From assembly GCF_002382885.1 (NCBI RefSeq), contig NZ_NWVL01000007.1:103687-167686 (forward strand): 64,000 nucleotides of DNA, given 5' to 3'. The notes below the pieces were generated by a model that was not told the origin of the DNA, searched no databases, and was given only the letters and a program-made list of their open reading frames with translations. The translations under genes were made by a program, and so were the position numbers. The stretch is from Streptomyces sp. WZ.A104 (GTDB lineage Bacteria; Actinomycetota; Actinomycetes; Streptomycetales; Streptomycetaceae). Shown here piece by piece: positions 7,872 to 15,918 of this stretch. Each line of letters opens with the position of its first letter. The stretch's first letter is position 1.

Positions 7872-10406
7872 GTGATGGCCGATGAGGAGCTGCCGCGCTA
7901 TGCGACGGCGCCGGAGGATGTGATCTGCGAGGTCGTGCGGTCGGCCGATGCTTCCTGCCGGGCGCTGGATGTGACCAAGGTGATCACCGCAGTCTTCCGG
8001 CACCGTCCGCAGCGGCGGGAGCTGGCCGAGGCGCTGGTGGCGGACCCGGGCCTGCTGACCTCCGGCCGGGGGCAGGGTCCGCGATCGATCGAACGGCTGA
8101 TCCGGGCGCTGCGTGAATGCGGCGCCACGGGCGTGGTGTTGCCTGGTTGCGGGGACTGCGGGCAGCAGCGGCCGTTGAAGGCCCTGGCCGAGACGGGCCG
8201 TATCTGCGGCACCTGCGTCGGCCGCCGCCGGGTGCGCGTCAATCCCTGTGTGATCTGCGGCAGCATCAACTTCGTCGGACGTGACCGCGACGGTCGGGCC
8301 CGCTGTCGCAAGCATCCGCCGGATGCCGGGGTGGACCCGGCGTGCGAGCTGGGTCGGCTGCTGGCCGGAGCGACCGGGCTGAGCGAGGAGGCGGTCGCAG
8401 AGGCGGTCGCTACGGTGGAGCGGTCCCGCGGTGGCCGGCTGAAGCTGCTGTGGTCGCTGCAGGACGCGCCCGATCAGCTCGGCGGCGGGGATCCGGTGGG
8501 GCCGCCGAAGATCTCCGCGCTCGCCCGGGTGCTGGTCGACCTCGGTGCGGTGGGGGTCGTGGTGCCGCTGTGCCCGTTCTGCCGTACCTCCACCCAGCTG
8601 CGCTCGCGCCGGGACGGGCTGCGCTGCTGCACCGCGTGCTGGAGCCAGGTCCGCATCGAGTGGTGTGCGCGCTGCCGGCGAGAGCGGCCGATCGGCGGGC
8701 GTGCCTTCGACGGCCAGCCGGTCTGCGGCAGTTGCCGGCAGGCCGATGCGTTCAACCGGCGTCCCTGCAGCGGCTGCGGCGAGCTGCGGGTACGCAAGAA
8801 CCGCACCGCCGAGGGAGGGCTGTGTTACGCCTGTACCGAGGTCCCGGCCGCGACCTGCGCCACCTGCAGGCAGCACCGGCCGTGTCGATACGCGAACACC
8901 GCCTCGCCGCGCTGCCTGCCCTGCTGCGCCAAGGCCCGCGAGCAGGCCGTCTGTGTGGGATGCGGGCAGCTGCGGCGGGTGAACAACCGCACCGCTACCG
9001 GCGAGCCTTTGTGCGCCAGCTGCGGGGTGAAGCCCAAGCCGTGCACGGGCTGCGGCAAGACCTTCAAGCCGGCCGGCCGCACCAGCGACGGCCGCCCGTT
9101 GTGCCAGACCTGCTGGGGCAAGGACCCCGGCGCGCGGCGGCCGTGCACGAGCTGCGGCGCTGTGGAACGGCTCTACCACCGCGGTCTGTGCCCGGGCTGC
9201 ACCCGCGAGCGCAGCGTGAACGAGGTCCTGACCGGCCCCGACGGCCGGGTGCGCCCGGAACTCGACGGCGTGCGGGCGGCGTTGTTCTTGCCCCCGCCCC
9301 GCACGGTGCTGCGCTGGATCAACAAGACCCCCGCCCGCCACGCCGCCTTTCGCGCGCTCGCCGAGGCAGACGGGCCGGTCACCCACGCCGTCCTGGACCG
9401 GGTGGCCGACGACGCGGTTGCCGCCCACCTGCGGGCGCTGCTCGTGGCCGGCGGCGCCCTGCCCGAGCGCGATGAGCACCTCGCCCGGCTGGAGGCGTGG
9501 CTGACGCGCACCATCGCCCGCGTCCCCGACCCGGAAGAGCGCCGGATCCTGTGGCGCTACGTCCGCTGGCAGCCGCTGCGCCGGCTGCGCCGTCTTCCGC
9601 CCGGCCGGCACGTCACGCACGGCCAGGCCGACGCCGTCCGTATGGAGATCCGCAATGTCGTGCGACTGCTGGAATGGCTCCACCCATCCGGCACCGGCCT
9701 TGCCGACTGCACCCAAGACGAGCTCGACGCCTGGCTCGCCGACGGTGCGCCCCAGCGCACCCTGGTGCGCGGCTTCGTACGCTGGACCTCCCGCCACCAC
9801 CACAGCAAACCCCTGACGGCGCCGCTCTACACCAGCAACCTCGCCGCCCAGGTCATCGCCCAGGACCAGCGTTGGAGACTGGTGCGCCGCCTGATCAGCG
9901 ACACCGAGCTTCAGACCACCGACCGCGCGGCCGGACTGCTGTTGCTGCTGTTCGCCCAGCCTGCCGCGCGCATCTGCCGCCTGACCGCCGACCACGTACT
10001 CGACGACGGCCACACGCTGCGTCTGCGCCTGGGCCGCCAGCCCGTGGACATCCCCGCCCCGCTGGACGACCTCATCCGCGAACTGGCACGCCGCCGACGC
10101 ATCCGGGCACCGGTTGGGCCGGAGCACGGGGAGCGCTGGCTGTTCCCCGGCATGTACGCCGGACGCCCCCTCGAGCCGCACAGCCTGGGCCGCCGCCTGA
10201 AGAACCTCGGCATCCGGCCCCGTGTGGCCCGCAACTCCTCCCTGATGGATATCGCCTCCGAACTCCCGGCCTACGTCTTCAGCCGGCTGCTGGGCTTCAG
10301 CCAGTCCACCGCCGACAACTGGGACACCGAGGCTGGCGGCTTCGGCCCCGCCTACGGCGCAGAGCTGAGCCGCCGCACCACCACCGATAAGTTCACGCTT
10401 CCCTGA
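7872..10406 (+). CDS. 844-aa multi-zinc-ribbon protein with degenerate tyrosine-recombinase-like C-terminus
   Basis: Residues about 93-445 hold 17 CxxC pairs, enough for about eight zinc ribbons in tandem (CGDC, CGTC, CVIC, CPFC, CTAC and so on). Residues about 470-844 resemble a tyrosine-recombinase fold. A LLLLLFAQPAARICRLTADHV stretch sits where the first catalytic Arg would be, and the end is PHSLGRRLKNLGIRPRVARN... then LPAYVFSRLLGFSQSTADNW. I find no HxxR and no clear nucleophilic Tyr, so it is probably a DNA-binding partner rather than an active recombinase. GTG 7872 or ATG 7875 could be the start. It lies 6 bp downstream of the XRE gene and probably works with the split recombinase. 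Confidence 0.75.
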   Translation: MMADEELPRYATAPEDVICEVVRSADASCRALDVTKVITAVFRHRPQRRELAEALVADPGLLTSGRGQGPRSIERLIRALRECGATGVVLPGCGDCGQQRPLKALAETGRICGTCVGRRRVRVNPCVICGSINFVGRDRDGRARCRKHPPDAGVDPACELGRLLAGATGLSEEAVAEAVATVERSRGGRLKLLWSLQDAPDQLGGGDPVGPPKISALARVLVDLGAVGVVVPLCPFCRTSTQLRSRRDGLRCCTACWSQVRIEWCARCRRERPIGGRAFDGQPVCGSCRQADAFNRRPCSGCGELRVRKNRTAEGGLCYACTEVPAATCATCRQHRPCRYANTASPRCLPCCAKAREQAVCVGCGQLRRVNNRTATGEPLCASCGVKPKPCTGCGKTFKPAGRTSDGRPLCQTCWGKDPGARRPCTSCGAVERLYHRGLCPGCTRERSVNEVLTGPDGRVRPELDGVRAALFLPPPRTVLRWINKTPARHAAFRALAEADGPVTHAVLDRVADDAVAAHLRALLVAGGALPERDEHLARLEAWLTRTIARVPDPEERRILWRYVRWQPLRRLRRLPPGRHVTHGQADAVRMEIRNVVRLLEWLHPSGTGLADCTQDELDAWLADGAPQRTLVRGFVRWTSRHHHSKPLTAPLYTSNLAAQVIAQDQRWRLVRRLISDTELQTTDRAAGLLLLLFAQPAARICRLTADHVLDDGHTLRLRLGRQPVDIPAPLDDLIRELARRRRIRAPVGPEHGERWLFPGMYAGRPLEPHSLGRRLKNLGIRPRVARNSSLMDIASELPAYVFSRLLGFSQSTADNWDTEAGGFGPAYGAELSRRTTTDKFTLP

Positions 10407-10433
10407 ATTCAGGATGTTGTGTACTGTCGCGGT

Positions 10434-10769
10434 GTGCTGACACTCGCCGCTGACATCGACGTGCTGGCGCGGTTCGGTCGCGCCCTGGCCGACCCCATCC
10501 GCTGCCGCATCCTGCTCGCCCTGCGCGAGGCCCCGGCCTACCCGGCCGACCTCGCCGACACCCTGGGAATCTCCCGTACCCGGCTGTCGAACCACTTGGC
10601 CTGCCTGCGCGACTGCGGCTTGGTCGTCACGGCCCCGGACGGACGGCGCACCCGCTACGAGCTCGCCGACGAACGTCTTGGCCACGCCCTGGACGACCTG
10701 CGTACCGCCGTCGTGGCGGTCGAGGCAGACCGTGCCTGCGTGGATGCCGACGAGAAGGGGTGCTGCTGA
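10434..10769 (+). CDS. cmtR: ArsR/SmtB-family Cd/Pb sensor, CmtR-like
   Basis: Winged-helix repressor of 111 aa with RFGRALADPIRCRILLAL, then SRTRLSNHLACLRDCGLVV and a basic wing (PDGRRTRYELAD). With the GTG start at 10434, cysteines fall at 57, 61 and 102, the same positions as the metal ligands of mycobacterial CmtR, and Cys24 is also kept. A more distal GTG at 10419 is possible but would shift this numbering. Its stop directly abuts the ATG of the CDF exporter. The expected role is repression of that exporter until Cd or Pb binds. Confidence 0.85.
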   Translation: MLTLAADIDVLARFGRALADPIRCRILLALREAPAYPADLADTLGISRTRLSNHLACLRDCGLVVTAPDGRRTRYELADERLGHALDDLRTAVVAVEADRACVDADEKGCC

Positions 10770-11471
10770 ATGACCGCGATTTCCCTCGGCCCCAGCCCGG
10801 CCCGCCGCGACGCCCTGGCCCGCTGGATACGGCTGCTGGTCGCCGCGACCATCGCCTACAACGTCATCGAGGCCATCGTCGCGATCACGGCCGGCACTGT
10901 CGCCTCCTCCACCGCGCTGATCGGCTTCGGCCTCGACTCCGTCATCGAGGTCTCCTCCGCAGCGGCGGTCGCCTGGCAGTTCTCCGCCACCGACCAGGCC
11001 GTCCGCGAAGCCCGCGAACAGCGCACCCTGCGGATCATCGCCGTCTCCTTCTTCGCCCTCGCGCTGTACGTCACCGTCGACTCCGTCCGCGCGCTGACCG
11101 GCACCGGCGAAGCCGACCACTCCATCCCCGGCATCGTCCTCGCCGCGCTTTCCCTGGCGATCATGCCGTTCCTGTCCGCAGCCCAGCGCAAGGCCGGCCG
11201 CGAACTCGGCTCCGCCTCCGCCGTCGCCGACTCCAAGCAGACCCTGCTGTGCACCTACCTCTCCGCGGTACTCCTGGCCGGCCTGCTGGCGAACCTGCTG
11301 TTCGGCTGGGCCTGGGCCGACCCGATCGCCGCCCTGGTCATCGCCGTCATCGCCGCCAAGGAAGGCCGCGACGCCTGGCAAGGCAAGGGCTGCTGCGCCC
11401 CCACCGCCGACCACACCCACGCAACTCACGCCGATGCCTCCGGCTGCACCGACGGCTGCAGCTGCTGCTGA
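10770..11471 (+). CDS. CDF-family heavy-metal cation efflux protein, 233 aa
   Basis: Integral membrane transporter with about five or six membrane segments. SSTALIGFGLDSVIEVSSAAAV holds the FGLDS / D-x3-E type metal-binding helix of the CDF family, and later helices include ADSKQTLLCTYLSAVLLAG and WADPIAALVIAVIAAKEG. The last 35 residues are Cys/His-rich (GKGCCAP...HTHATHAD...CTDGCSCC), probably a cytoplasmic metal-binding tail. The gene begins at the base after the cmtR stop, so the two are co-translated. Likely substrates are Cd, Zn or Pb ions, inferred mainly from the adjacent sensor. Confidence 0.85.
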   Translation: MTAISLGPSPARRDALARWIRLLVAATIAYNVIEAIVAITAGTVASSTALIGFGLDSVIEVSSAAAVAWQFSATDQAVREAREQRTLRIIAVSFFALALYVTVDSVRALTGTGEADHSIPGIVLAALSLAIMPFLSAAQRKAGRELGSASAVADSKQTLLCTYLSAVLLAGLLANLLFGWAWADPIAALVIAVIAAKEGRDAWQGKGCCAPTADHTHATHADASGCTDGCSCC

Positions 11472-11628
11472 GCCACCCGCCGGCACTACCGCCGTCCGGA
11501 ACGCTCGCCTACCTTCCAGCCCACCGACTGAAGCCGCGAGCATCCGGCACAGACACTGCCTATTCCGCAGGTCTTGATAGCCGGACTTACCAACAACGGC
11601 CATGGAAGGGCCTCCTTGAGGAGTTGGA

Positions 11629-12390
11629 TCAGCGGTCGCGGGAGTACGCGACGCGGGGGTCAACCGGCCGGACCGCCGGTGTGGTGACGGCGGCGGGGAC
11701 CGGCGCCCTGCCCGGGATACCGGCACGGGCCGGGCTGGCGGCGAGCGCGGCGGCGCTCAATGGAGACGCGCGGGCGGGACCACGGCCGCGCTCGCGGCCG
11801 GCGGTCGGCGTGGCAGCAGGGCGGGGCCGAGCCGTCACCTCTTGAGCGAGGCGTGGCTGCACTGCGACCTGGAGCCCTGAACGGTGCAGGGCCACCGTGG
11901 CGGCGGCGACTTTCCCCAGCGCCTCGACGCGATCGGTGGTCGCGGGGAGCGTGTAGATGTCCAGGCTCGAGTTGTGCCGCCAGCCGTCGTCCACCAGCGC
12001 CAGCCCGCTGAGGCCGGAGACACGGTCGTCGAGGGCTGCGGCGATGCCGAGCTGTGGGTGATCGGCGAAGGCGACGTCTGGTTCACCGAGCGGACCGCGG
12101 TCGCGTACCCGTGCCGTGTCGGGCGCCGGTGCAGGGTCAAGTGCGGCGTCCACATCGACCTGGTAGCCGGCCTTGCGCAGCAGCTCGATGGCCTGGCTTG
12201 TACGGCCGTGTCCGTCACGGTTTTGGTCGGCCAGCGCGTACAACGTCGGCTGGTCGGGGACGGGATGGAAGTCGAATCCCTTGAGCATCCAGGTGCTGGC
12301 CGCGAGGTTCTTCGGGTTCGCGGCGACGATGCCGTGGACGGGGTGGTGGCCGAAGGCCAGGTCGGGCAGCACGTCGTAGTGGCTGGGCAT
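11629..12390 (-). CDS. conjugative-element hypothetical protein with a two-fold internal repeat, 253 aa
   Basis: ATG 12390 begins MPSHYDVLPDLAFGHHP; the open frame upstream is shadow. Residues about 8-85 and 115-190 are two copies of one module: PDLAFGHHPVHGIVAA... ends in LLRKAGYQVDVDAAL, and PDVAFADHPQLGIAAA... ends in ALHRSGLQVAVQPRL. The last 55 residues are Ala/Arg/Pro-rich. A related module is in the protein at 2660-3385. Function unknown. It is the first minus-strand gene to the right of the recombinase island. Confidence 0.65.
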   Translation of the reverse strand: MPSHYDVLPDLAFGHHPVHGIVAANPKNLAASTWMLKGFDFHPVPDQPTLYALADQNRDGHGRTSQAIELLRKAGYQVDVDAALDPAPAPDTARVRDRGPLGEPDVAFADHPQLGIAAALDDRVSGLSGLALVDDGWRHNSSLDIYTLPATTDRVEALGKVAAATVALHRSGLQVAVQPRLAQEVTARPRPAATPTAGRERGRGPARASPLSAAALAASPARAGIPGRAPVPAAVTTPAVRPVDPRVAYSRDR

Positions 12391-12487
12391 GGCAGATCCA
12401 TCCGAGGCGGGTGCGGTTGCAGGTGCGGGCGACGGGCGGATCAGTTCTGGGGGTGCGGTGCACGGAGGACTCCTGGAACGCGGTCGG

Positions 12488-13051
12488 TCAGAGCCGGGGA
12501 GCGGATGAGGAACTGGCCGACGGCGGCGCGGTCCGCGTGGAGGACTCCGGCGGCGGACCGGTCGGGAGCACGCGCTGGCCGACCGACGGCGAGGAGGCGA
12601 GAGCGACACTCGCCCGGGATGGAGCGGAGCCGGGCGGGAGCACGGTGGCGGCGCGCGCCTTGCCGGAACGTTCCTGCTCCTGGCGTGTTGGCACGCCAAG
12701 GTGGTCCAGGCGGGCGTCGACAGCGGAGAGGAGGTCCGGCACGCTGCCGCCGTGGCGCGCATGCGGACCGTCCGGCTCGGAGTCGTAGATCACCTCGTAG
12801 ACGGCGGGCTCGGCGGACCGGTGGCGGGTGACCATCCAGCTTTCCGGGGACTCGGGATGCTCGGAGGGTGGCTCCTGCGGCGGCGAGATGATCAGCGAAC
12901 TGCCGTCGGGATGCTCGGCGTGGACGATGTAGTCGCTGAGGCCGTACTCGACGGTGCCCTCCAGGCCGCGCTGCCCCAGCGCGGACCAGAGGGCAGCCTG
13001 AAGGCGACGCGGATCGGACACGGGGGTCGGGGGCGAGGTTTCGAGGTGCAT
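12488..13051 (-). CDS. conjugative-element hypothetical protein, 187 aa
   Basis: ATG 13051 is used (MHLETSPPTPVSDPRRLQAA); a start at 13129 is open but reads low-complexity. Residues 15-120 look like a small mixed alpha/beta domain (VEYGLSDYIVHAEHPDGSSL, EPAVYEVIYDSEPDG). The tail from about 125 is Ser/Pro-rich and probably disordered. It has no signal or membrane segment and no family I recognise. It lies between two other accessory genes of the transfer region on the same strand. Confidence 0.6.
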   Translation of the reverse strand: MHLETSPPTPVSDPRRLQAALWSALGQRGLEGTVEYGLSDYIVHAEHPDGSSLIISPPQEPPSEHPESPESWMVTRHRSAEPAVYEVIYDSEPDGPHARHGGSVPDLLSAVDARLDHLGVPTRQEQERSGKARAATVLPPGSAPSRASVALASSPSVGQRVLPTGPPPESSTRTAPPSASSSSAPRL

Positions 13052-13180
13052 GGAGTTCTCCGATGCGAACATCCCGCCGCACGGCGGGAGCCGACGGGGC
13101 GTGGAGCTTGAAGAAGTGCGGTGGTCCATGAGGATCCGGTGATCGGGCAGTTTGGCGCTGCCGCGACTGCGTGCTAGGGA

Positions 13181-13876
13181 TCACCGCGAGCGACCGGGAG
13201 CCGGCGGATGCGATGCCGGCGGGAGCTGGGGCGAAGCAGGTGATACGGCAGGGGCGTTGCGCGTCGAGCGGGTCAGGGCGGCGCGAGCCCGCTCGGTCTG
13301 CGCCGGCCGTTCGGTGTCCGCTCGGTGAGCGAGGTATTCGCCGACGCGCACCAACGCTGGTCCCTTGGAACCCAGTTCGTGTGAGTAGTGCCAGCCTTCG
13401 GTGTTGCGGTGCTCCTCGGCACGCTCCTTGTAGAGGTGGAGCACGCTCGGCTGCGAACCGTCCATTAGCGCCATGACGCCGTCCCATTCGTGCCGCAGTT
13501 CCTCTGCCCGGAACAGGATGGTGTCGATCCCGCGTATCCGACGGAGGTCGTCACTGATCGGCCCCTCGACGTAGTCGGGGCCGTCGGCGGCGGCGCGGAC
13601 CCCGGCCAGCACCTCGGGTCCGTGGTCGAGGAACACTTCGGCGTGCTTCCACGCTTCGGCGTCCCGCTTGACCTTCCCGTCCCCGTAGACCTTGTCGTCC
13701 AGCGGCCAGCCGTCCGCGTCGCAGAGGGAGTCCGAAACCGCGTCCCAGGCGTCGCACGCCTCGTTGATCCCGGCGGCGGCCGTGGCCAGTGCCGGGAGGT
13801 GCCGTTGCCACGCCAAAGGGTCGGTGGCCTGCGACGGCTGGTTGTCGCCGGAGGAAGCAGTGGAAGAAGAAGACAT
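13181..13876 (-). CDS. conjugative-element hypothetical protein, 231 aa
   Basis: ATG 13876 gives MSSSSTASSGDNQPSQ. After a Ser-rich start the protein is soluble, helical and acidic (GINEACDAWDAVSDSLCDAD, EAWKHAEVFLDHGPEVLAG, LRRIRGIDTILFRAEELRHE). The C-terminal 45 residues are Pro/Ala-rich. I do not recognise a domain. The stop of the VirB4-like gene is 33 bp upstream, so it is probably in the same operon as the secretion genes. Confidence 0.65.
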   Translation of the reverse strand: MSSSSTASSGDNQPSQATDPLAWQRHLPALATAAAGINEACDAWDAVSDSLCDADGWPLDDKVYGDGKVKRDAEAWKHAEVFLDHGPEVLAGVRAAADGPDYVEGPISDDLRRIRGIDTILFRAEELRHEWDGVMALMDGSQPSVLHLYKERAEEHRNTEGWHYSHELGSKGPALVRVGEYLAHRADTERPAQTERARAALTRSTRNAPAVSPASPQLPPASHPPAPGRSR

Positions 13877-13908
13877 GATCGATTCCCGTTGCTGTGCTGG
13901 TCGTTGGG

Positions 13909-15414
13909 CTAGGCGGCCATGCGGGCGTCTGTGTCGAACAGCTCCCGCTCGGCCGGGTGGAGGATGTGCTGGGTGATGAACGAGCGGCCGGCGACCTTCC
14001 ACAGACCTCGGCCCTTGGTCAGGGCGGACACCGCCTGGGTCTCGACGCCGGTCAGGCCGAGCAGAGATGCAGCGGCGGCGAGCTGGTCGGGCTCCTGGCG
14101 GTAGATGATGCGCGTGCTGCAGTCCGCGAGGAGCCCCTCGGCCAGGACTCGGCCGCGTGAACCGGCGTCGCCCGCCGAGAGCAAGTCGCTGAGCCGGTGG
14201 ATCACCATGAGGTTCGCGATGCCCAGCCCTCGGGAGAGCTTCCACTGGCTCTGCATCCGCTCCAGCAGCCCGACGTGCCGCATCAGTCGCCACGCCTCGT
14301 CGTAGATCACCCAGCGTCGACCGCCATCGGGATCACTGAGGGCTGACTCCATCCACGCGCTCGCGCACGTCATCGCGAGCACCAGTGCCGTGTCGTCACC
14401 GGAGCCGCCGAGACGGGAGAGGTCGATGGACAGCATCGGTGTGGTCGGGTCGAACGACACGGTGCTCGGTGCGTCGAACATGCCGCTCAAGTCGCCGTGC
14501 ACGAGCCGTCGCAGGGCGTGGGCGAGGTCCTGGGCGGCTGAACCTAGGTGCCCCGCCTGGTGGCCGAGGGCGTGGTCGAGGCGTTCGGGGGAGCCGAGTA
14601 CGTGCGCGATCTCGCCGAGCAGCGGCACCGTGCCCCGGGCGGCGGCGTCGGCGACGACCAGATCCAGGGCCAGGTCGAGGGCGGTGTGCTCCATCGGCAG
14701 CAGGTCGCGCTTCAGCACGGTGCGGGCGAGGCTGGCCAGCAGCAGCAGACGGCGCTTGCGAACCTCCGTGAACCAGTCCTCCTCGCTCACGGAGGCGGGG
14801 CGGGCCGGGGCGTCCAGCGGGTTCAACCGGCCGGGGAGCCCCGGGCCCAGGGCGATGCTGTATCCGCCGAGGGCCTGCGAGACGCCGGTCCACTCCCCCT
14901 TGGGATCGCAGGGGATGTAGATCCGGTAGCCGTGGGCGATCGACCGGGTGGCGATCGATTTCGCCAGCGCCGACTTGCCCATGCCGATGATCCCGGCCAG
15001 GACCGCGTTGGGGTTGGTGAAGCCCTCCACCCTGCCGCTGTTGTAGAGCGAGAACGGGTCGAAGCAGAAGGCCGCCTCCGCGTGCACATCGCGGCCGATG
15101 AACACCCCTTCGGCGCCCAGGCCACCCTCGGCCACGAACGGGTACGCGCCGCTGGCTGTGGCGGTGGTCATCCGGTGGGCGGGCAGGGCGAGCTTGCCGC
15201 CGCGGGCGGAGGCCGGACCGGGGCGACCGGCGGGCGGGTAGGTGGGCCGCAGATCCGGGTCGAGGGTCTGCTCGGCGCGGTGCTTGGGCGGGTTTCCGGC
15301 GAGGCGTGCCTGGCGGCGGGCTTCGGTGAAACCGGCTCGGGCGGCCCGCTGCTCGGCGCGCGTCGTCTTACGGGGCACGAACAGGGGGGAGGCGCTGGCG
15401 CGGGTACGGGGCAT
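13909..15414 (-). CDS. VirB4-like conjugation ATPase, 501 aa
   Basis: Predicted to power assembly of the mating channel or DNA transfer. ATG 15414 (MPRTRASASP) follows a GGAGAAACGC ribosome site; the upstream extension is Pro/His-rich shadow. The P-loop GIIGMGKSALAKS is at about 141-153, Walker B is RRWVIYDEAWRLM at about 375, and a motor-like LSRGLGIANLMVIHRLSDLL follows. The first 85 residues are basic and lack membrane segments. At 501 aa it is shorter than classical VirB4 (about 800) and matches the short form that accompanies SCO6880-like proteins in actinobacterial elements. Confidence 0.8.
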   Translation of the reverse strand: MPRTRASASPLFVPRKTTRAEQRAARAGFTEARRQARLAGNPPKHRAEQTLDPDLRPTYPPAGRPGPASARGGKLALPAHRMTTATASGAYPFVAEGGLGAEGVFIGRDVHAEAAFCFDPFSLYNSGRVEGFTNPNAVLAGIIGMGKSALAKSIATRSIAHGYRIYIPCDPKGEWTGVSQALGGYSIALGPGLPGRLNPLDAPARPASVSEEDWFTEVRKRRLLLLASLARTVLKRDLLPMEHTALDLALDLVVADAAARGTVPLLGEIAHVLGSPERLDHALGHQAGHLGSAAQDLAHALRRLVHGDLSGMFDAPSTVSFDPTTPMLSIDLSRLGGSGDDTALVLAMTCASAWMESALSDPDGGRRWVIYDEAWRLMRHVGLLERMQSQWKLSRGLGIANLMVIHRLSDLLSAGDAGSRGRVLAEGLLADCSTRIIYRQEPDQLAAAASLLGLTGVETQAVSALTKGRGLWKVAGRSFITQHILHPAERELFDTDARMAA

Positions 15415-15440
15415 GAGCGTTTCTCCAGATGAGGGGTGGG

Positions 15441-15893
15441 TCAGCGGCGGACGAGGCCGGTGAACGGTGCGTGCAGGTCGGCCGGGGTGGTGCGCCGCCG
15501 GACGAGATGAGCGGTGCGCTGGTGGCGCTGGCAGATGGTCAGTTCCGGTGCTCCCTCCGGAAGGCCGGCCTGGCACGCCTCTGGTGTGGGGATCTCGCCG
15601 GAGTCCGGCCGGGGCGCCGCGTGGTAGGCGGCGTGGAGGTGCTCGGCGGCCTGCCAGATGCGGGTGCGGGCGGTACGGAGCTGGTCGCCCTCGACCGCGA
15701 CGAGCTGCCCGGTGCGACCGGTGTGGGCGTCGAGCAGCCCGTACAGCGAAACGAGGTGGGCGTGCAGGGCGTCCAGCTCGGCCCGGGTGGTGACCAGCGG
15801 GCCGCCCGGGATGTTGAGCGCCCGGTGGAAGTCGAGCGCGGCGGTGGCGAAGGGCACGAAGTCCTGCGCGGTCGGGCTGGCGGTGCGGTACAT
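15441..15893 (-). CDS. small conjugative-element protein, 150 aa
   Basis: A soluble 150-residue protein, MYRTASPTAQDFVPFATAAL..., with two long helices (RAELDALHAHLVSLYGLLDA, RTARTRIWQAAEHLHAAYHA) and a basic tail. I do not recognise its family. It fits between the VirB4-like gene (26 bp) and the SCO6880-like gene (25 bp) on the same strand, so it is very likely part of the transfer operon. Confidence 0.7.
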   Translation of the reverse strand: MYRTASPTAQDFVPFATAALDFHRALNIPGGPLVTTRAELDALHAHLVSLYGLLDAHTGRTGQLVAVEGDQLRTARTRIWQAAEHLHAAYHAAPRPDSGEIPTPEACQAGLPEGAPELTICQRHQRTAHLVRRRTTPADLHAPFTGLVRR

Positions 15894-15918
15894 GAGGGTG
15901 CTCTTTCGAAGGGAAGGG

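Noticed and set aside
4095..11726. A minus-strand open frame of 2,543 codons
   Set aside because: It is antisense to the recombinase, intron RT, zinc-ribbon and metal genes and has no domain; long antisense frames are common in GC-rich DNA.
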